The notes beneath the pieces are model-generated. The model was not told the DNA's origin, searched no databases, and saw nothing but the letters and a program-made list of their open reading frames with translations. Both the position numbers and the translations under genes were made by a program. A stretch of 64,000 nucleotides of DNA from an uncultured Vampirovibrio sp. (lineage in GTDB: Bacteria; Cyanobacteriota; Vampirovibrionia; Gastranaerophilales; Gastranaerophilaceae), in assembly GCA_910583875.1 (NCBI GenBank), contig CAJTXT010000004.1:1-64000 (forward strand). Direction: 5' to 3'. Positions within the stretch are counted from its first letter, which is position 1, and each line of letters opens with the position of its first letter. Positions 8,707 to 17,975 of the stretch are shown one piece after another.

Positions 8707-9332
8707 TGCAATATAAATGGCTTAATAAACAAAATAATAAAAAACTTATAGTCTTTTTTAACGGCTGGGGAATGGATGAAAAAATAGTTTCTCATCTTCA
8801 ATTTGATAATTATGATGTTTTAACTTTTCATGATTACAGAACTTTTGAAAAAATAGATTTTGATTTTTCGTCTTATGAAGAAAAGGTTCTAATTGCTTGG
8901 TCAATGGGCGTATATGTCTGCAATTATTTTTATGAACAATTTAATTGTTTTGATAAATTCATAGCTGTAAACGGTACTCAAAAACCGATTGATGATAATT
9001 ACGGCATACCTAAAATGATTTATAATCTTACGGTTGATAACTTCAATGAGCTTTCTTGTTCTAAATTTATGAAAAAAATCTCAACAACAGTTAATTTAAA
9101 AGATTATTGCTCTCGAAATTTAGATGAGTTAAAACAAGAACTTATTTCTATAAGAGATTTAAAGGCTGAAACTTTATTTGATTTTAATAAGGCAATATTG
9201 TCAGAAAAAGATAGGATTTTCCCTTATAAAAATATGCTGCATTTCTGGAATGAGAAAAATATAGAAATCGTTAAGTTAGAATCGGGTCATTATATTTTTG
9301 ATATGTATAAAAGTTGGAGTGATTTATTATGA
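8706..9332 (+). CDS. bioG: pimeloyl-ACP methyl ester esterase, BioG type
   Basis: This small alpha/beta hydrolase (DUF452) removes the methyl group from pimeloyl-ACP methyl ester, ending the disguised fatty acid route to pimelate. The N-terminus has the typical FFNGWGMDE. The nucleophile elbow reads AWSMG (Ser about 66) and a late SGHYIF supplies His (about 195). Position between bioF and bioC, with TAATG and ATGA overlaps on either side, strongly supports BioG rather than BioH. Other biotin genes (bioA, bioD, bioB) are not in the window. Confidence 0.87.
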   Translation: MQYKWLNKQNNKKLIVFFNGWGMDEKIVSHLQFDNYDVLTFHDYRTFEKIDFDFSSYEEKVLIAWSMGVYVCNYFYEQFNCFDKFIAVNGTQKPIDDNYGIPKMIYNLTVDNFNELSCSKFMKKISTTVNLKDYCSRNLDELKQELISIRDLKAETLFDFNKAILSEKDRIFPYKNMLHFWNEKNIEIVKLESGHYIFDMYKSWSDLL

Positions 9333-10039
9333 TAGATAAATCACTTGTAAAAAAGAGATTTAAAAAAAGCCTTAAAACCTATAATGATAACGCAATAATT
9401 CAAAAACAAACGGCAGAAAAATTAATAAGTCTTTTGCCGAGGAAAGAATATAATTCCATATTAGAAGTTGGCTGTGCAACCGGGATTTTGACTGAAAAAA
9501 TTAAGCAAAATCTTATTTTTAATGAATTTAGTGCGAATGATTTGGTTGAAGATTCTCAAAAATATATAGAACAAATTGTGCCTTCAAGCCATTTTATTTC
9601 AGGTGATATAGAAGAAATTCAATTAGATAAAAAATATGATTTAATTATTTCAAATGCTTGCCTTCAATGGTGCAGCAATATAACAGGAACGATTGAAAAA
9701 TTGAAGTCAGCATTAAATCCAAACGGTGTTCTTGCTCTTTCTGTGTTTGGTGATAAAAATCTTGCAGAAATAAAGAATATATTCGGAATTGAAAACAAAA
9801 TGTATTCTATGCAGGATTTAAGTTGTTTTGAAAATATTATAGAAGATACTCATAAATTATATTTTGATACCCCTGTAGATGTGTTAAAACACTTGAAATT
9901 AACAGGAGTTAATGCAATAAAAGAAGCAAAACTAACAAAATCTAAATTAAAAGAGTTTGAAATACATTATAAAGAGCAATATTTCGAAAACGGAAAAGTT
10001 TATTTAACCTATAATCCTGTTTATATTGTTCTACATTGA
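9329..10039 (+). CDS. bioC: malonyl-ACP O-methyltransferase
   Basis: This class I SAM-dependent methyltransferase methylates malonyl-ACP and so starts pimelate synthesis. The SAM-binding glycine motif reads ILEVGCATGILTEKI (about residues 45-59). YDLIISNACLQWCSN is the characteristic BioC motif that precedes the substrate region, followed by LALSVFGDKNLAEIK. 236 aa is slightly shorter than the 250-260 of many homologs. It overlaps bioG by 4 bp, so the three genes bioF-bioG-bioC form one translationally coupled unit. Confidence 0.87.
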   Translation: MIDKSLVKKRFKKSLKTYNDNAIIQKQTAEKLISLLPRKEYNSILEVGCATGILTEKIKQNLIFNEFSANDLVEDSQKYIEQIVPSSHFISGDIEEIQLDKKYDLIISNACLQWCSNITGTIEKLKSALNPNGVLALSVFGDKNLAEIKNIFGIENKMYSMQDLSCFENIIEDTHKLYFDTPVDVLKHLKLTGVNAIKEAKLTKSKLKEFEIHYKEQYFENGKVYLTYNPVYIVLH

Positions 10040-10076
10040 GGATATATTTTATATTTTGAAGTTTTGTTTATTTTAA

Positions 10077-13064
10077 TTATTCTATATTTTTGTTTCTTAA
10101 TTCATTATACAAATCAGCTAATAGCAACTCTTTAATAAATTTAAGCTTATCTGCATTTTCAAATAAACTTCTAAAGAAGTTGTCATTTTCTTCATATCGG
10201 TTTATTGCTATATCGTTAAACTGCTTTTCGTATAAAGTTCTAAAAGCGGTTTTGTCACCAGACTTAGCAGAATTTGCCATTTGTTCATTCTTCATCATGT
10301 CTGATTTTAGCTGAGCTAAAACTTTATCTTGTTCGGTGAATGCTGTTCCAAACTTCTTATTGAATTTATCAATAATTTCTGATAAGGCATCTTTTTCTTT
10401 ATCTTTACCAGCTCCACCAGCACCAGAAACTGGTGCAACAATCCCCTCTTCTTCTTGAAGAGTTATTTTCCCATCAGCAGTTTTTTGTAATTTATAATAT
10501 TCAAGTAACAGTGCATCACTAAGATTAACCTTTTCAGAATTATTTTTCGGCAATAACTTTGATAAATATTTAGTAAAAACATATAATTTCTGCATATCTT
10601 TATCAAACATACGGCACACTTGAATTACAAAAGAATAAACTCTGTTGAATGAATATAATAATGACTTAAACTCGTCTTTTTGCTTATCTTCTAAGACTTC
10701 GTATCTTTCTATTGCTGGTTTTAGAATTGGTGAAAGTGCATCAAGTGTTGGAGTTGTCTTTTGGTAGAATTTCTTAGCGAATGTTTCTACTTCTGAATAC
10801 TGCCAAACATGAAAATCATCAAGCATTCTTTTTATATCATATATTGAATTAGGATCTGTTTCACTCTCTAAAACTGTTGCTTCATAATATGGCTGAAATG
10901 CATTTTGAATTTCTTCTTGAGTGTTTGCAAAGTCTAAAACAAATGTATCTTCTTTCCCTCTTGTTGTTCTATTCAACCTTGAAAGTGTTTGAACAGCTTT
11001 TATACTATTCAACTTTTTATCAACAAACATTGTATGTAATAATGGCTCATCAAACCCTGTTTGATATTTTTCAGCAACAATAAGCATATTAAAATCATCA
11101 TGGAAATATTTTTTAAGCTGATTTTCTTTGATACCATTGATTTTTTCTTCTGTCCATTCTTGCCCGTCATCTTCAAGACTACCAGAAAACGCTACTAATA
11201 CATCTAAATCATTATAATTATGAGATTCAATGTAACGTCTGAATTCAAATAAATATCGAACAGCATGTAAGCGTGAAGCCGTTACAACCATTGCTTTTGC
11301 TCTGCCGTCAATTTTCTTTTTGGTAATCTCTCTAAAGTGTTCTATAATAATTGCTGTTTTTTGTGCAATATTATGCGGATGCAGATTTTCAAACCTTGAA
11401 ACTGCTTTTGCACCTTTTACTTTATCATATTCAGGATCGCCCTCGATTTTCTTAGCAATTTTATAGTATTGCTGATAGGTTGTGTAATTTTGAAGAACAT
11501 CCAAAATAAACCCTTCTTCAATTGCCTGACGCATTGAGTAAATATGAAATGCTCTATAAGTTCCATCCTCTTGCCTATCGCCAAATATTTGCAAGGTTTT
11601 GTTCTTTGGAGTAGCCGTAAAAGCAAAGAAGGATATGTTTTTGTGAACTCCATGGGTAGCTAATTCTTTAACCAAATTATCTTCATAATCTTCCTGGCTA
11701 TTTTCTTCTCTTGCTTCTTCTTGTGCGTATTGTTCTAACACTTCTTCAGTATCACTCAATGTAACTTTTAATTTCTTTGCCGCAGTTCCGCTTTGTGAAG
11801 AATGAGCTTCATCGACAATAACGGCATATCTTTTTCCTGTTGCTTCGACATCTTGATAAATGTAAGGGAATTTTTGCAAAGTTGTGATAATAATCTTTGC
11901 ACCATCATTGAGAGCCTCTTTTAAACCCTTTGAGCCGTCTTTAACTGGTCTTACAACTCCATCAACATGGTCGAATTGGTAAATCGTATCTTGCAATTGG
12001 CTATCAAGGATTTTTCTATCAGTCACAACGATTACAGAATTAAAAATAACCTCATCATTTTTATCATGCAAGCTTTGTAAACGGTGAGCAAGCCAAGCAA
12101 TGGAATTTGATTTTCCCGAACCTGCACTGTGTTGAATTAAATAATTTCTACCACTTCCTCTGTGTTTAACGTCCTTTAAAAGCTTTGTTACAACATCTAA
12201 TTGATGATAACGAGGAAAAATCATTGTTTCTTTTGTTCCTGTGCTTTTACCGTTTTTGTCTTTAATATCTTCTTTTTGTAAGTGCATATATTTGTGCAGA
12301 ATTTCCATCAAAGAGTCTTTTGCTAAAACTCTTTTCCAAAGATAAGAAGTTATGTAATCGTTTTCAACTTGTGGATTTCCTTTGCCGCCAACATTTCCTG
12401 CACCGTTTGAACCTTGATTGAACGGTAAGAAATAAGTGCTTGCCCCTTGCAATCTTGTTGTCATATAAACTTCGTACAAATCAACCGCAAAATGCACCAA
12501 AACTCTTTGCTTAAATTCAAACATCTTGTCTTTTGTTGCACGGTCGAATTTATATTGATTAATAGCATTTGTTGCATCCTGCCCTGTGAATTGGTTTTTA
12601 AGTTCCATTGAAACAACAGGAATACCGTTTAATAAAAGGACAATATCAATGCTTCTTTCATCTAATAGAGAAAATTTCATTTGACGTGTACAATGCAAGA
12701 TGTTTTGAGAATACTTTTCGTTATGCTCTGGATTCATTGATGTTTCAGGCTTAAAATAGCAAGGATAGAATTTAACCCCTCTATCTTTGAAACCATGTCT
12801 TAGAACATATAGGAGGTCTTTAGCAGATACTTCATCTTGAAATCTTTTTAAAAGAGCTTGTTTAGGATTATTTGGATAATTTCTGCAATGCTTTTCCCAT
12901 TCTCTAGGCTGTGTGTTTTGGATAAACTTCAAAAACGTATCTTCATCCAATGCAGTAGCACGGTTTAGATTACTTGGATTTCCCTTTTGATAACCACCTT
13001 CAGTTATAAGGTAATTTTCTATCGCTTCTTCAAAGTTTTTCTCTTTTAGTAAAGTGTCTTTCAT
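10077..13064 (-). CDS. hsdR: type I restriction enzyme, R (motor and nuclease) subunit
   Basis: At 995 aa this is a full-length HsdR. The N-terminal PD-(D/E)xK nuclease region has SIDIVLLLNGIPVVSMELKN (Glu-x-Lys near residue 150). The SF2 motor has Walker A SAGSGKS (about 310), DEAH (about 417), FTATP and a late QTGFDEPLL/SRLNR motif. A Gly-rich linker (SGAGGAGKDKEK) precedes the C-terminal helical domain that docks on the methylase. It translocates DNA and cuts it when the site is unmethylated. It is last in the operon, starting directly after the zinc-ribbon gene stop with GAGGT upstream. Confidence 0.95.
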   Translation of the reverse strand: MKDTLLKEKNFEEAIENYLITEGGYQKGNPSNLNRATALDEDTFLKFIQNTQPREWEKHCRNYPNNPKQALLKRFQDEVSAKDLLYVLRHGFKDRGVKFYPCYFKPETSMNPEHNEKYSQNILHCTRQMKFSLLDERSIDIVLLLNGIPVVSMELKNQFTGQDATNAINQYKFDRATKDKMFEFKQRVLVHFAVDLYEVYMTTRLQGASTYFLPFNQGSNGAGNVGGKGNPQVENDYITSYLWKRVLAKDSLMEILHKYMHLQKEDIKDKNGKSTGTKETMIFPRYHQLDVVTKLLKDVKHRGSGRNYLIQHSAGSGKSNSIAWLAHRLQSLHDKNDEVIFNSVIVVTDRKILDSQLQDTIYQFDHVDGVVRPVKDGSKGLKEALNDGAKIIITTLQKFPYIYQDVEATGKRYAVIVDEAHSSQSGTAAKKLKVTLSDTEEVLEQYAQEEAREENSQEDYEDNLVKELATHGVHKNISFFAFTATPKNKTLQIFGDRQEDGTYRAFHIYSMRQAIEEGFILDVLQNYTTYQQYYKIAKKIEGDPEYDKVKGAKAVSRFENLHPHNIAQKTAIIIEHFREITKKKIDGRAKAMVVTASRLHAVRYLFEFRRYIESHNYNDLDVLVAFSGSLEDDGQEWTEEKINGIKENQLKKYFHDDFNMLIVAEKYQTGFDEPLLHTMFVDKKLNSIKAVQTLSRLNRTTRGKEDTFVLDFANTQEEIQNAFQPYYEATVLESETDPNSIYDIKRMLDDFHVWQYSEVETFAKKFYQKTTPTLDALSPILKPAIERYEVLEDKQKDEFKSLLYSFNRVYSFVIQVCRMFDKDMQKLYVFTKYLSKLLPKNNSEKVNLSDALLLEYYKLQKTADGKITLQEEEGIVAPVSGAGGAGKDKEKDALSEIIDKFNKKFGTAFTEQDKVLAQLKSDMMKNEQMANSAKSGDKTAFRTLYEKQFNDIAINRYEENDNFFRSLFENADKLKFIKELLLADLYNELRNKNIE

Positions 13065-13394
13065 TTATTTGTGACCTCTTTTTGTTGAACAAATTCCACA
13101 CCAATATCCATCAATTAAACGACTTGCAATTTTATTATAATCCCAACATGTCACACAAAATGGTCCTTCTTTTGTTCCATCTTCTTTTAAGTTCCAATAA
13201 GCATTCTTTTCGAATAACATATTATAAGTTTGCTTTTCTTGCAATTGTTCTTTTAAAGCGATATTTTCTTCTCTTAATTCTATCATTTTTTCTTTTAAAT
13301 CCAAAATTGCTTCTTTAAGTTCAATATTCTTTAATTCATTTGCAATATCCAATGCAGTTTTTGCAGTATTTGTAATATCTTTTAAGTTTATCAT
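13065..13394 (-). CDS. coiled-coil plus zinc-ribbon protein inside the hsd operon, 109 aa
   Basis: The N-terminal ~65 residues form a heptad-like helix (LKDITNTAKTALDIANELKN and onward). The C-terminus has two Cys pairs: GPFCVTCWDY and WCGICSTK, i.e. CxxC-x17-CxxC, a small zinc ribbon. The start ATG 13394 overlaps the hsdS stop (ATGA), with AAGG upstream; the reading frame extends further 5' into hsdS but without need. It lies between hsdS and hsdR. Similar coiled-coil/ribbon proteins accompany phage and defence genes, but I know no assigned function. It may modulate the restriction complex, which is inference. Confidence 0.7.
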   Translation of the reverse strand: MINLKDITNTAKTALDIANELKNIELKEAILDLKEKMIELREENIALKEQLQEKQTYNMLFEKNAYWNLKEDGTKEGPFCVTCWDYNKIASRLIDGYWCGICSTKRGHK

Positions 13395-14677
13395 GCAACT
13401 ACCTTTCTTTTTCCAGTTACACATTCGTATATGAGGGATTTTTTGTATTCTGTTAATTTTTCGATTAAGTGTTCTTTGTCAGATATCGCAGAATCTATTT
13501 TAGAACATTTTTTGTCAAGATAATATGTGATTATGCTTTGTTCTTTTGCTTCTGGTAATCCAAATTTATAATTTTTTACAAAATTTGCAGATACTCTTTT
13601 GAGTCCACCTGTACCATACATTGTGGATATTGCCATATCCTTAAATTTTCTATTTTGTAAGAAATATAATAAAAATCTATTATTTATATTTTTTGCTCTA
13701 AATACATATAATTCGGAAGTACCAAAACCTACTTTGTTTAATAAATTTTTAGCAATTGCAATATTACCGTTTTCAAAGCAAGGTGTAACTTTTGCCATTA
13801 TTACATCTTCTTCCGCAAAATAAGTATAACTACCACTAACTTTTTCTATAGTAGTTTCTTTACAATCTAAATTGCAATTTGTTAAACATTCCATCGGAGC
13901 AAACGAAACAGGAGTATTCTTCTCTTGGTTTTCAGAATAAGTCGGATTAAATACAACACAATGCTTAAGTTTATATACTATCCAGCTTTCTGGAATTTTT
14001 CCTATCCATTCAATACCAGAATCTTTTAGTGGAGTGGATTTGTCTAGGCCTTTTGTTACAGCTTCGGTTATAATGGATTGTTTGTATTCTTTGAGTTTTT
14101 CAATAAGATCCTTTTGAGTCTCAACAACCCTATCAATCTCCCCACACTTCTTATCCAAATAATCCGCTATTTGTTGTTGTTCTTCTAATTTCGGATGTGG
14201 GATATAAACATTTTTCATTGCAGTCCATTTCGTTGACCATAAATCATCAACAATCCCACTTCCCCATTTATAAAATTCATCGGCAAAACATTCTGACTTG
14301 AATGTATAATTGTAATATTTATTACACATATTATTTTTTGGGGCTAAAACTGTATTAATAAGCGATACTGAACCTTCATATTCTGAAATCCCGCAAGAAC
14401 CTCGCCTATCTGAACGACTATTAATGACAAAATCATTAATTTTTACAAGTTTCCTATTATCGCCATTATCTGTTTTTGCAGCAGTTTCCAACTGCGGAAC
14501 AATACCATTTTTTGTTACTGATAAGGCTGGGTATTCTTTGTCACTAACTTTTTCATTACGCTCATTGTATACTTGACCAATTTTAGTAACATTCCAATCT
14601 TGTGGAATTTCCCCAATCCACTCAATGCCTGAATCTTTGTAATTATCGTAAGTTTTAATATTTGTTTTTATTGGCAT
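13391..14677 (-). CDS. hsdS: type I restriction-modification specificity subunit
   Basis: The protein has the two-fold HsdS layout. Each half opens with the same short block (DSGIEWIGEIPQDW at about 14-27 and DSGIEWIGKIPESW near 220), followed by a target recognition domain and then a conserved helix (EEQQQIADYLDKKCGEIDRV in the first half; QSIITYYLDKKCSKIDSAI in the second). The two recognition domains read the two halves of a bipartite DNA site. At 428 aa it is complete. It overlaps the upstream membrane-protein gene by 10 bp and the downstream zinc-ribbon gene by 4 bp. The actual recognition site cannot be read from sequence. Confidence 0.93.
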   Translation of the reverse strand: MPIKTNIKTYDNYKDSGIEWIGEIPQDWNVTKIGQVYNERNEKVSDKEYPALSVTKNGIVPQLETAAKTDNGDNRKLVKINDFVINSRSDRRGSCGISEYEGSVSLINTVLAPKNNMCNKYYNYTFKSECFADEFYKWGSGIVDDLWSTKWTAMKNVYIPHPKLEEQQQIADYLDKKCGEIDRVVETQKDLIEKLKEYKQSIITEAVTKGLDKSTPLKDSGIEWIGKIPESWIVYKLKHCVVFNPTYSENQEKNTPVSFAPMECLTNCNLDCKETTIEKVSGSYTYFAEEDVIMAKVTPCFENGNIAIAKNLLNKVGFGTSELYVFRAKNINNRFLLYFLQNRKFKDMAISTMYGTGGLKRVSANFVKNYKFGLPEAKEQSIITYYLDKKCSKIDSAISDKEHLIEKLTEYKKSLIYECVTGKRKVVA

Positions 14678-15177
14678 AATTTATTTTCTTTATCCATAAT
14701 TTCTTCATATTTTTTGTATAAATCATTAAACATATCTAGGTTTTTTGTATAATCCTCTAATGGTAAATTATATATGCTCCAAGGTGTTCCCTTGGGAGGA
14801 ATAAATCTGTTAAGAGATTTTATAATTTCATTTTCTAAATTATAAATATCTTCAGTAAAAAGATATTTTGTAGAAAGACTATATTTATATAATTTAGCTA
14901 TTACTTTTTTCATATCATATATTACGTTTTCTTCATTCATTCCATTTGGTACAATAATTTGTGCTTTATAGCCTCTTATAAATTTTATATCTTGATGAAA
15001 CATTCCCCAAGTATCAAAGATATCTCTAATGTGTTCTATTCGTAATTTTAGTAATTCTGTTTTCTGTTGTTTTTTTTGTATTTCTTTTTGTTGCCACATG
15101 AAAAAAGCAGTACAAATAGCAATAGTTGGTGTTAATAATGCTGATATTATATTTATTATTAAGTTATATTTATCCAT
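14668..15177 (-). CDS. membrane-anchored protein embedded in the hsd operon, 169 aa
   Basis: One N-terminal transmembrane helix (LIINIISALLTPTIAICTAFFM, about 6-27) is followed by a basic stretch (QKEIQKKQQKTELLKLRIEH) and a helical cytoplasmic domain. The design (short TM anchor, long helix, soluble domain) resembles accessory proteins found in defence islands, but I cannot name the family. It overlaps the RhuM/Fic gene by 8 bp and hsdS by 10 bp, so it is translated as part of the restriction operon. A membrane-sensing role is only a guess. Confidence 0.68.
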   Translation of the reverse strand: MDKYNLIINIISALLTPTIAICTAFFMWQQKEIQKKQQKTELLKLRIEHIRDIFDTWGMFHQDIKFIRGYKAQIIVPNGMNEENVIYDMKKVIAKLYKYSLSTKYLFTEDIYNLENEIIKSLNRFIPPKGTPWSIYNLPLEDYTKNLDMFNDLYKKYEEIMDKENKLCQ

Positions 15178-16180
15178 TCATTCCTCCTCTATTCAGCACA
15201 CTTAAAACAACATTCTTAATTGTTTCCATCTCATTTGGATTGCTTTCTGCGATCAACAATGTTAGAGCAAAAAGAGTGGGGTTGTCTATTATTGGGGTGT
15301 CGTTTTGGTACAAAATATTATTCTTATCCAAGAAATACAAGAAACAACTTGCGGCAATACGTTTGTTGCCGTCTGAAAATGAGTGATTTTTGGTTATCAA
15401 ATATAAAAGCATTGCAGCTTTTTCTTCCAATGTAGGATAAAGTTCCTGTCCGTCGAATGTCTGATAAATCTGATTGACAGAACTTGAAAAACTTCCGTCT
15501 TTCGGGTTTGCAAACACGTCAGTTGCAAACTCGGATTTCATTTTATCTATAACTTGTAAAAATTCTTCTTCTGATACCCTAATGGCAGTTTTAGCGTTTT
15601 TCCCTTTTGAATCAAGTGTTTTATGGTCAAAATCGTCTAACAAATCAAGTCCTTGAGCAAAATTATCTAATAATTTTACGATTTTTTGAGCGTCTTCCAA
15701 GTTTTCAACCTGATTAGACAAACTCCTTGATAAAAGCTGGATAGTGCATTGCAAAGTCTTTACCTTGTCTTGCTCTTCTTTAAGTTTTTTTTCGTTGATT
15801 GCGTAGCCATCAATGATGTATGTATGTAAAACACTTGTTGCCCATTTTCTAAACTCAGTTGCAGTTTTAGATGTTACTCTATAACCAACCGCTAAAATAA
15901 TATCCAAGCTATAATAAGGGATTTTTCGCGAAACAATTCTCGTACCCTCTTGTTGAACTTGTGCAAAAAATGCACAAGTTGAGTTTTCTTCTAATTCTTG
16001 TTCTTTATATATTTTAGCAATATGTCGCTGTATATTTGAACGATCTTTACCAAATAATTTAGCGATTTTTTCAGCACTTAGCCATAAAGTATTATCTTGC
16101 TGAATTACTTCAAGATTACTTTTTCCCTCGCTTTTGTATATAATTATTTCGCCTTTTGATAAATCTTCTGTTTTAGTCAT
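15170..16180 (-). CDS. RhuM-family protein with C-terminal Fic/Doc domain, 336 aa
   Basis: The N-terminal part matches RhuM ('virulence RhuM') proteins: LWLSAEKIAKLFGKDRSNIQ, then SRKIPYYSLDIILAVGYRV and FRKWATSVL. A coiled-coil linker leads to a C-terminal Fic fold with HSFSDGNKR (His about 266 to Arg about 274). The GNKR ending resembles Doc, a kinase of EF-Tu, rather than the GNGR of AMP-transferring Fic enzymes; the chemistry is therefore inferred, not shown. It sits between hsdM and hsdS with 8-bp overlaps on each side. RhuM and Fic genes are known to insert in type I restriction operons. Confidence 0.87.
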   Translation of the reverse strand: MTKTEDLSKGEIIIYKSEGKSNLEVIQQDNTLWLSAEKIAKLFGKDRSNIQRHIAKIYKEQELEENSTCAFFAQVQQEGTRIVSRKIPYYSLDIILAVGYRVTSKTATEFRKWATSVLHTYIIDGYAINEKKLKEEQDKVKTLQCTIQLLSRSLSNQVENLEDAQKIVKLLDNFAQGLDLLDDFDHKTLDSKGKNAKTAIRVSEEEFLQVIDKMKSEFATDVFANPKDGSFSSSVNQIYQTFDGQELYPTLEEKAAMLLYLITKNHSFSDGNKRIAASCFLYFLDKNNILYQNDTPIIDNPTLFALTLLIAESNPNEMETIKNVVLSVLNRGGMNG

Positions 16181-17900
16181 TAAAAATTGCCTCCAAGCTA
16201 CCTTCTAAGGATTTTTCAAGCTCCATAATTTCTTCCATTATATCCTCAGACTTTCTTGGTGGAACATATTTATAGAAATATCTTGTAAATGGTATTTCAT
16301 AGCCGATTTTTGTTTTCTTTTCATCTATCCACGCATCAGGTGCGTAAGGAAGAACTTCCCTTTTAAAATACTCTTTGATATCTTCTTTCAAAGGTACATT
16401 TTCTGTATCTCTTAAAGCTGTATCAGCAACTGATTTACCGCTTTTTAAGATTGGATTTCCGTTTTCATCTTTCTGTGGTCTTTCAACTACAATTTTTGAG
16501 TATCCAAAGTCCTCATTATCAAAGATTTTGCTTATTTCAGTTGCTTTAAATTCAGCATAAATCTTTGTAATTTCTTCTATATAATGTTTCGGAATATCGT
16601 TTCTTTTATTTCCCAAAGATTTTCTTCTTTTTTCGTAAAGTTCATTTGCATTGATTAACTGAACTTTTCCCCTTCTCATATTTGATTTTTTGTTATTCAA
16701 AACCCAGATATACGTTGCAATACCTGTGTTATAGAAAATATCATTAGGTAGAGCAATAATCGCTTCTAATAAATCGTGTTCTAAAACGTATTTTCTAATT
16801 TCAGACGGTCCAGAGCCAGCATCTCCTGTAAACAATGGTGAACCGTTATGAATAATAGCAATTTTAGCTCCACCTTGTTCTGGTTCTTTCATTTTAGAAA
16901 TTGCTGTTTGCAAAAATAGCATTTGACTATCGCTTACTGCTGGTAAACCTGCTTGAAATCTTCCTCCAGCTCCTAGTTTTGCTTCTTTTTCAACGGTTGT
17001 TTTTTCGTTTTTCCATTCTCTTCCAAATGGTGGATTGGAAAGGATATAATCGAATTTTTCTCCCTTGAACTCGTCTTCTGATAACGTATTTCCATTTCTT
17101 ATATTATCTGCGTTATTGTCCTTAATAAGCATATCAGCTTTACAGATAGCAAAAGTTTCATCATTGATTTCTTGTCCAAAAGGAAGAAGGGTTGCAGATT
17201 TATTCAACTTTTCCAAATAATCCTGTGCAACTGATAACATACCACCAGTACCACAAGCTGGGTCATAAAGAGTTTTTGCAACATTACATGTTAAGATGTC
17301 GGTATCATTAGCAAATAAGATATTTACCATAAGCTCTATTACTTCTCTTGGCGTATAGTGCTGTCCTGCATCTTCGTTATGAGCTTCTGAAAAACGTCTG
17401 ATTATTTCTTCAAAAATATAGCCCATTTCTAGGTTAGAAATTTTGTTTGGGTGTAAATCGGCTTTAGGGGTCGTAAATTCTTGAATTACGATATAAAGCA
17501 AATTTTTATCAGCCATTGTTTGGATTTCACTATCGAACTTAAATTTTTCAATAATCTGCCTAACGTTAGACGAAAACCCGTTTATATAGTTTCTAAAATT
17601 AGTTTCAATATTATTTGCATCATCAAGTAAAGATTCAAAGGTGTATTTGCTGACATTATAAAATTCAAAACCTGATGCTTTTTTTAAGAAATTATCACGC
17701 ATAGGCATATCAGGTGCCATGCTATTATGTTTATCTAACACGGCTTGTTTTGTATTTGCTAAAATGCAATCAAAACGTCTGATAACAGTCAACGGCAGAA
17801 TAACTTTTCCATATTCATGCGGTTTATAAACCCCTGTTAATTTATCTGCAATGGCCCAAATTAGATTTGCTTTTTCATTAATATTAGCACTCAAACTCAT
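16173..17900 (-). CDS. hsdM: type I restriction-modification DNA methyltransferase subunit
   Basis: This is the N6-adenine methylase of the type I system. SAM motif YDPACGTGGML lies near residue 212 and the catalytic NPPFG near 288. The N-terminal helical domain (ANLIWAIADKLTGVYKPHEY) and the C-terminal region (PRKSEDIMEEIMELE) are typical. The frame is open further upstream, but AAGGAG ends 7 nt before ATG 17900 (MSLSANINEK), which decides the start. It is the first gene of the operon, 75 bp downstream of yifB, so it may have its own promoter (TACAAT near 17921). HsdM2S methylates; with HsdR the complex restricts. Confidence 0.95.
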   Translation of the reverse strand: MSLSANINEKANLIWAIADKLTGVYKPHEYGKVILPLTVIRRFDCILANTKQAVLDKHNSMAPDMPMRDNFLKKASGFEFYNVSKYTFESLLDDANNIETNFRNYINGFSSNVRQIIEKFKFDSEIQTMADKNLLYIVIQEFTTPKADLHPNKISNLEMGYIFEEIIRRFSEAHNEDAGQHYTPREVIELMVNILFANDTDILTCNVAKTLYDPACGTGGMLSVAQDYLEKLNKSATLLPFGQEINDETFAICKADMLIKDNNADNIRNGNTLSEDEFKGEKFDYILSNPPFGREWKNEKTTVEKEAKLGAGGRFQAGLPAVSDSQMLFLQTAISKMKEPEQGGAKIAIIHNGSPLFTGDAGSGPSEIRKYVLEHDLLEAIIALPNDIFYNTGIATYIWVLNNKKSNMRRGKVQLINANELYEKRRKSLGNKRNDIPKHYIEEITKIYAEFKATEISKIFDNEDFGYSKIVVERPQKDENGNPILKSGKSVADTALRDTENVPLKEDIKEYFKREVLPYAPDAWIDEKKTKIGYEIPFTRYFYKYVPPRKSEDIMEEIMELEKSLEGSLEAIFND

Positions 17901-17975
17901 ATTCATACTCCTTATTGGTCTATTGTACCATATAACCAGCATTTTAGAGACCTAAAAAGAAACAATATGATGTAT

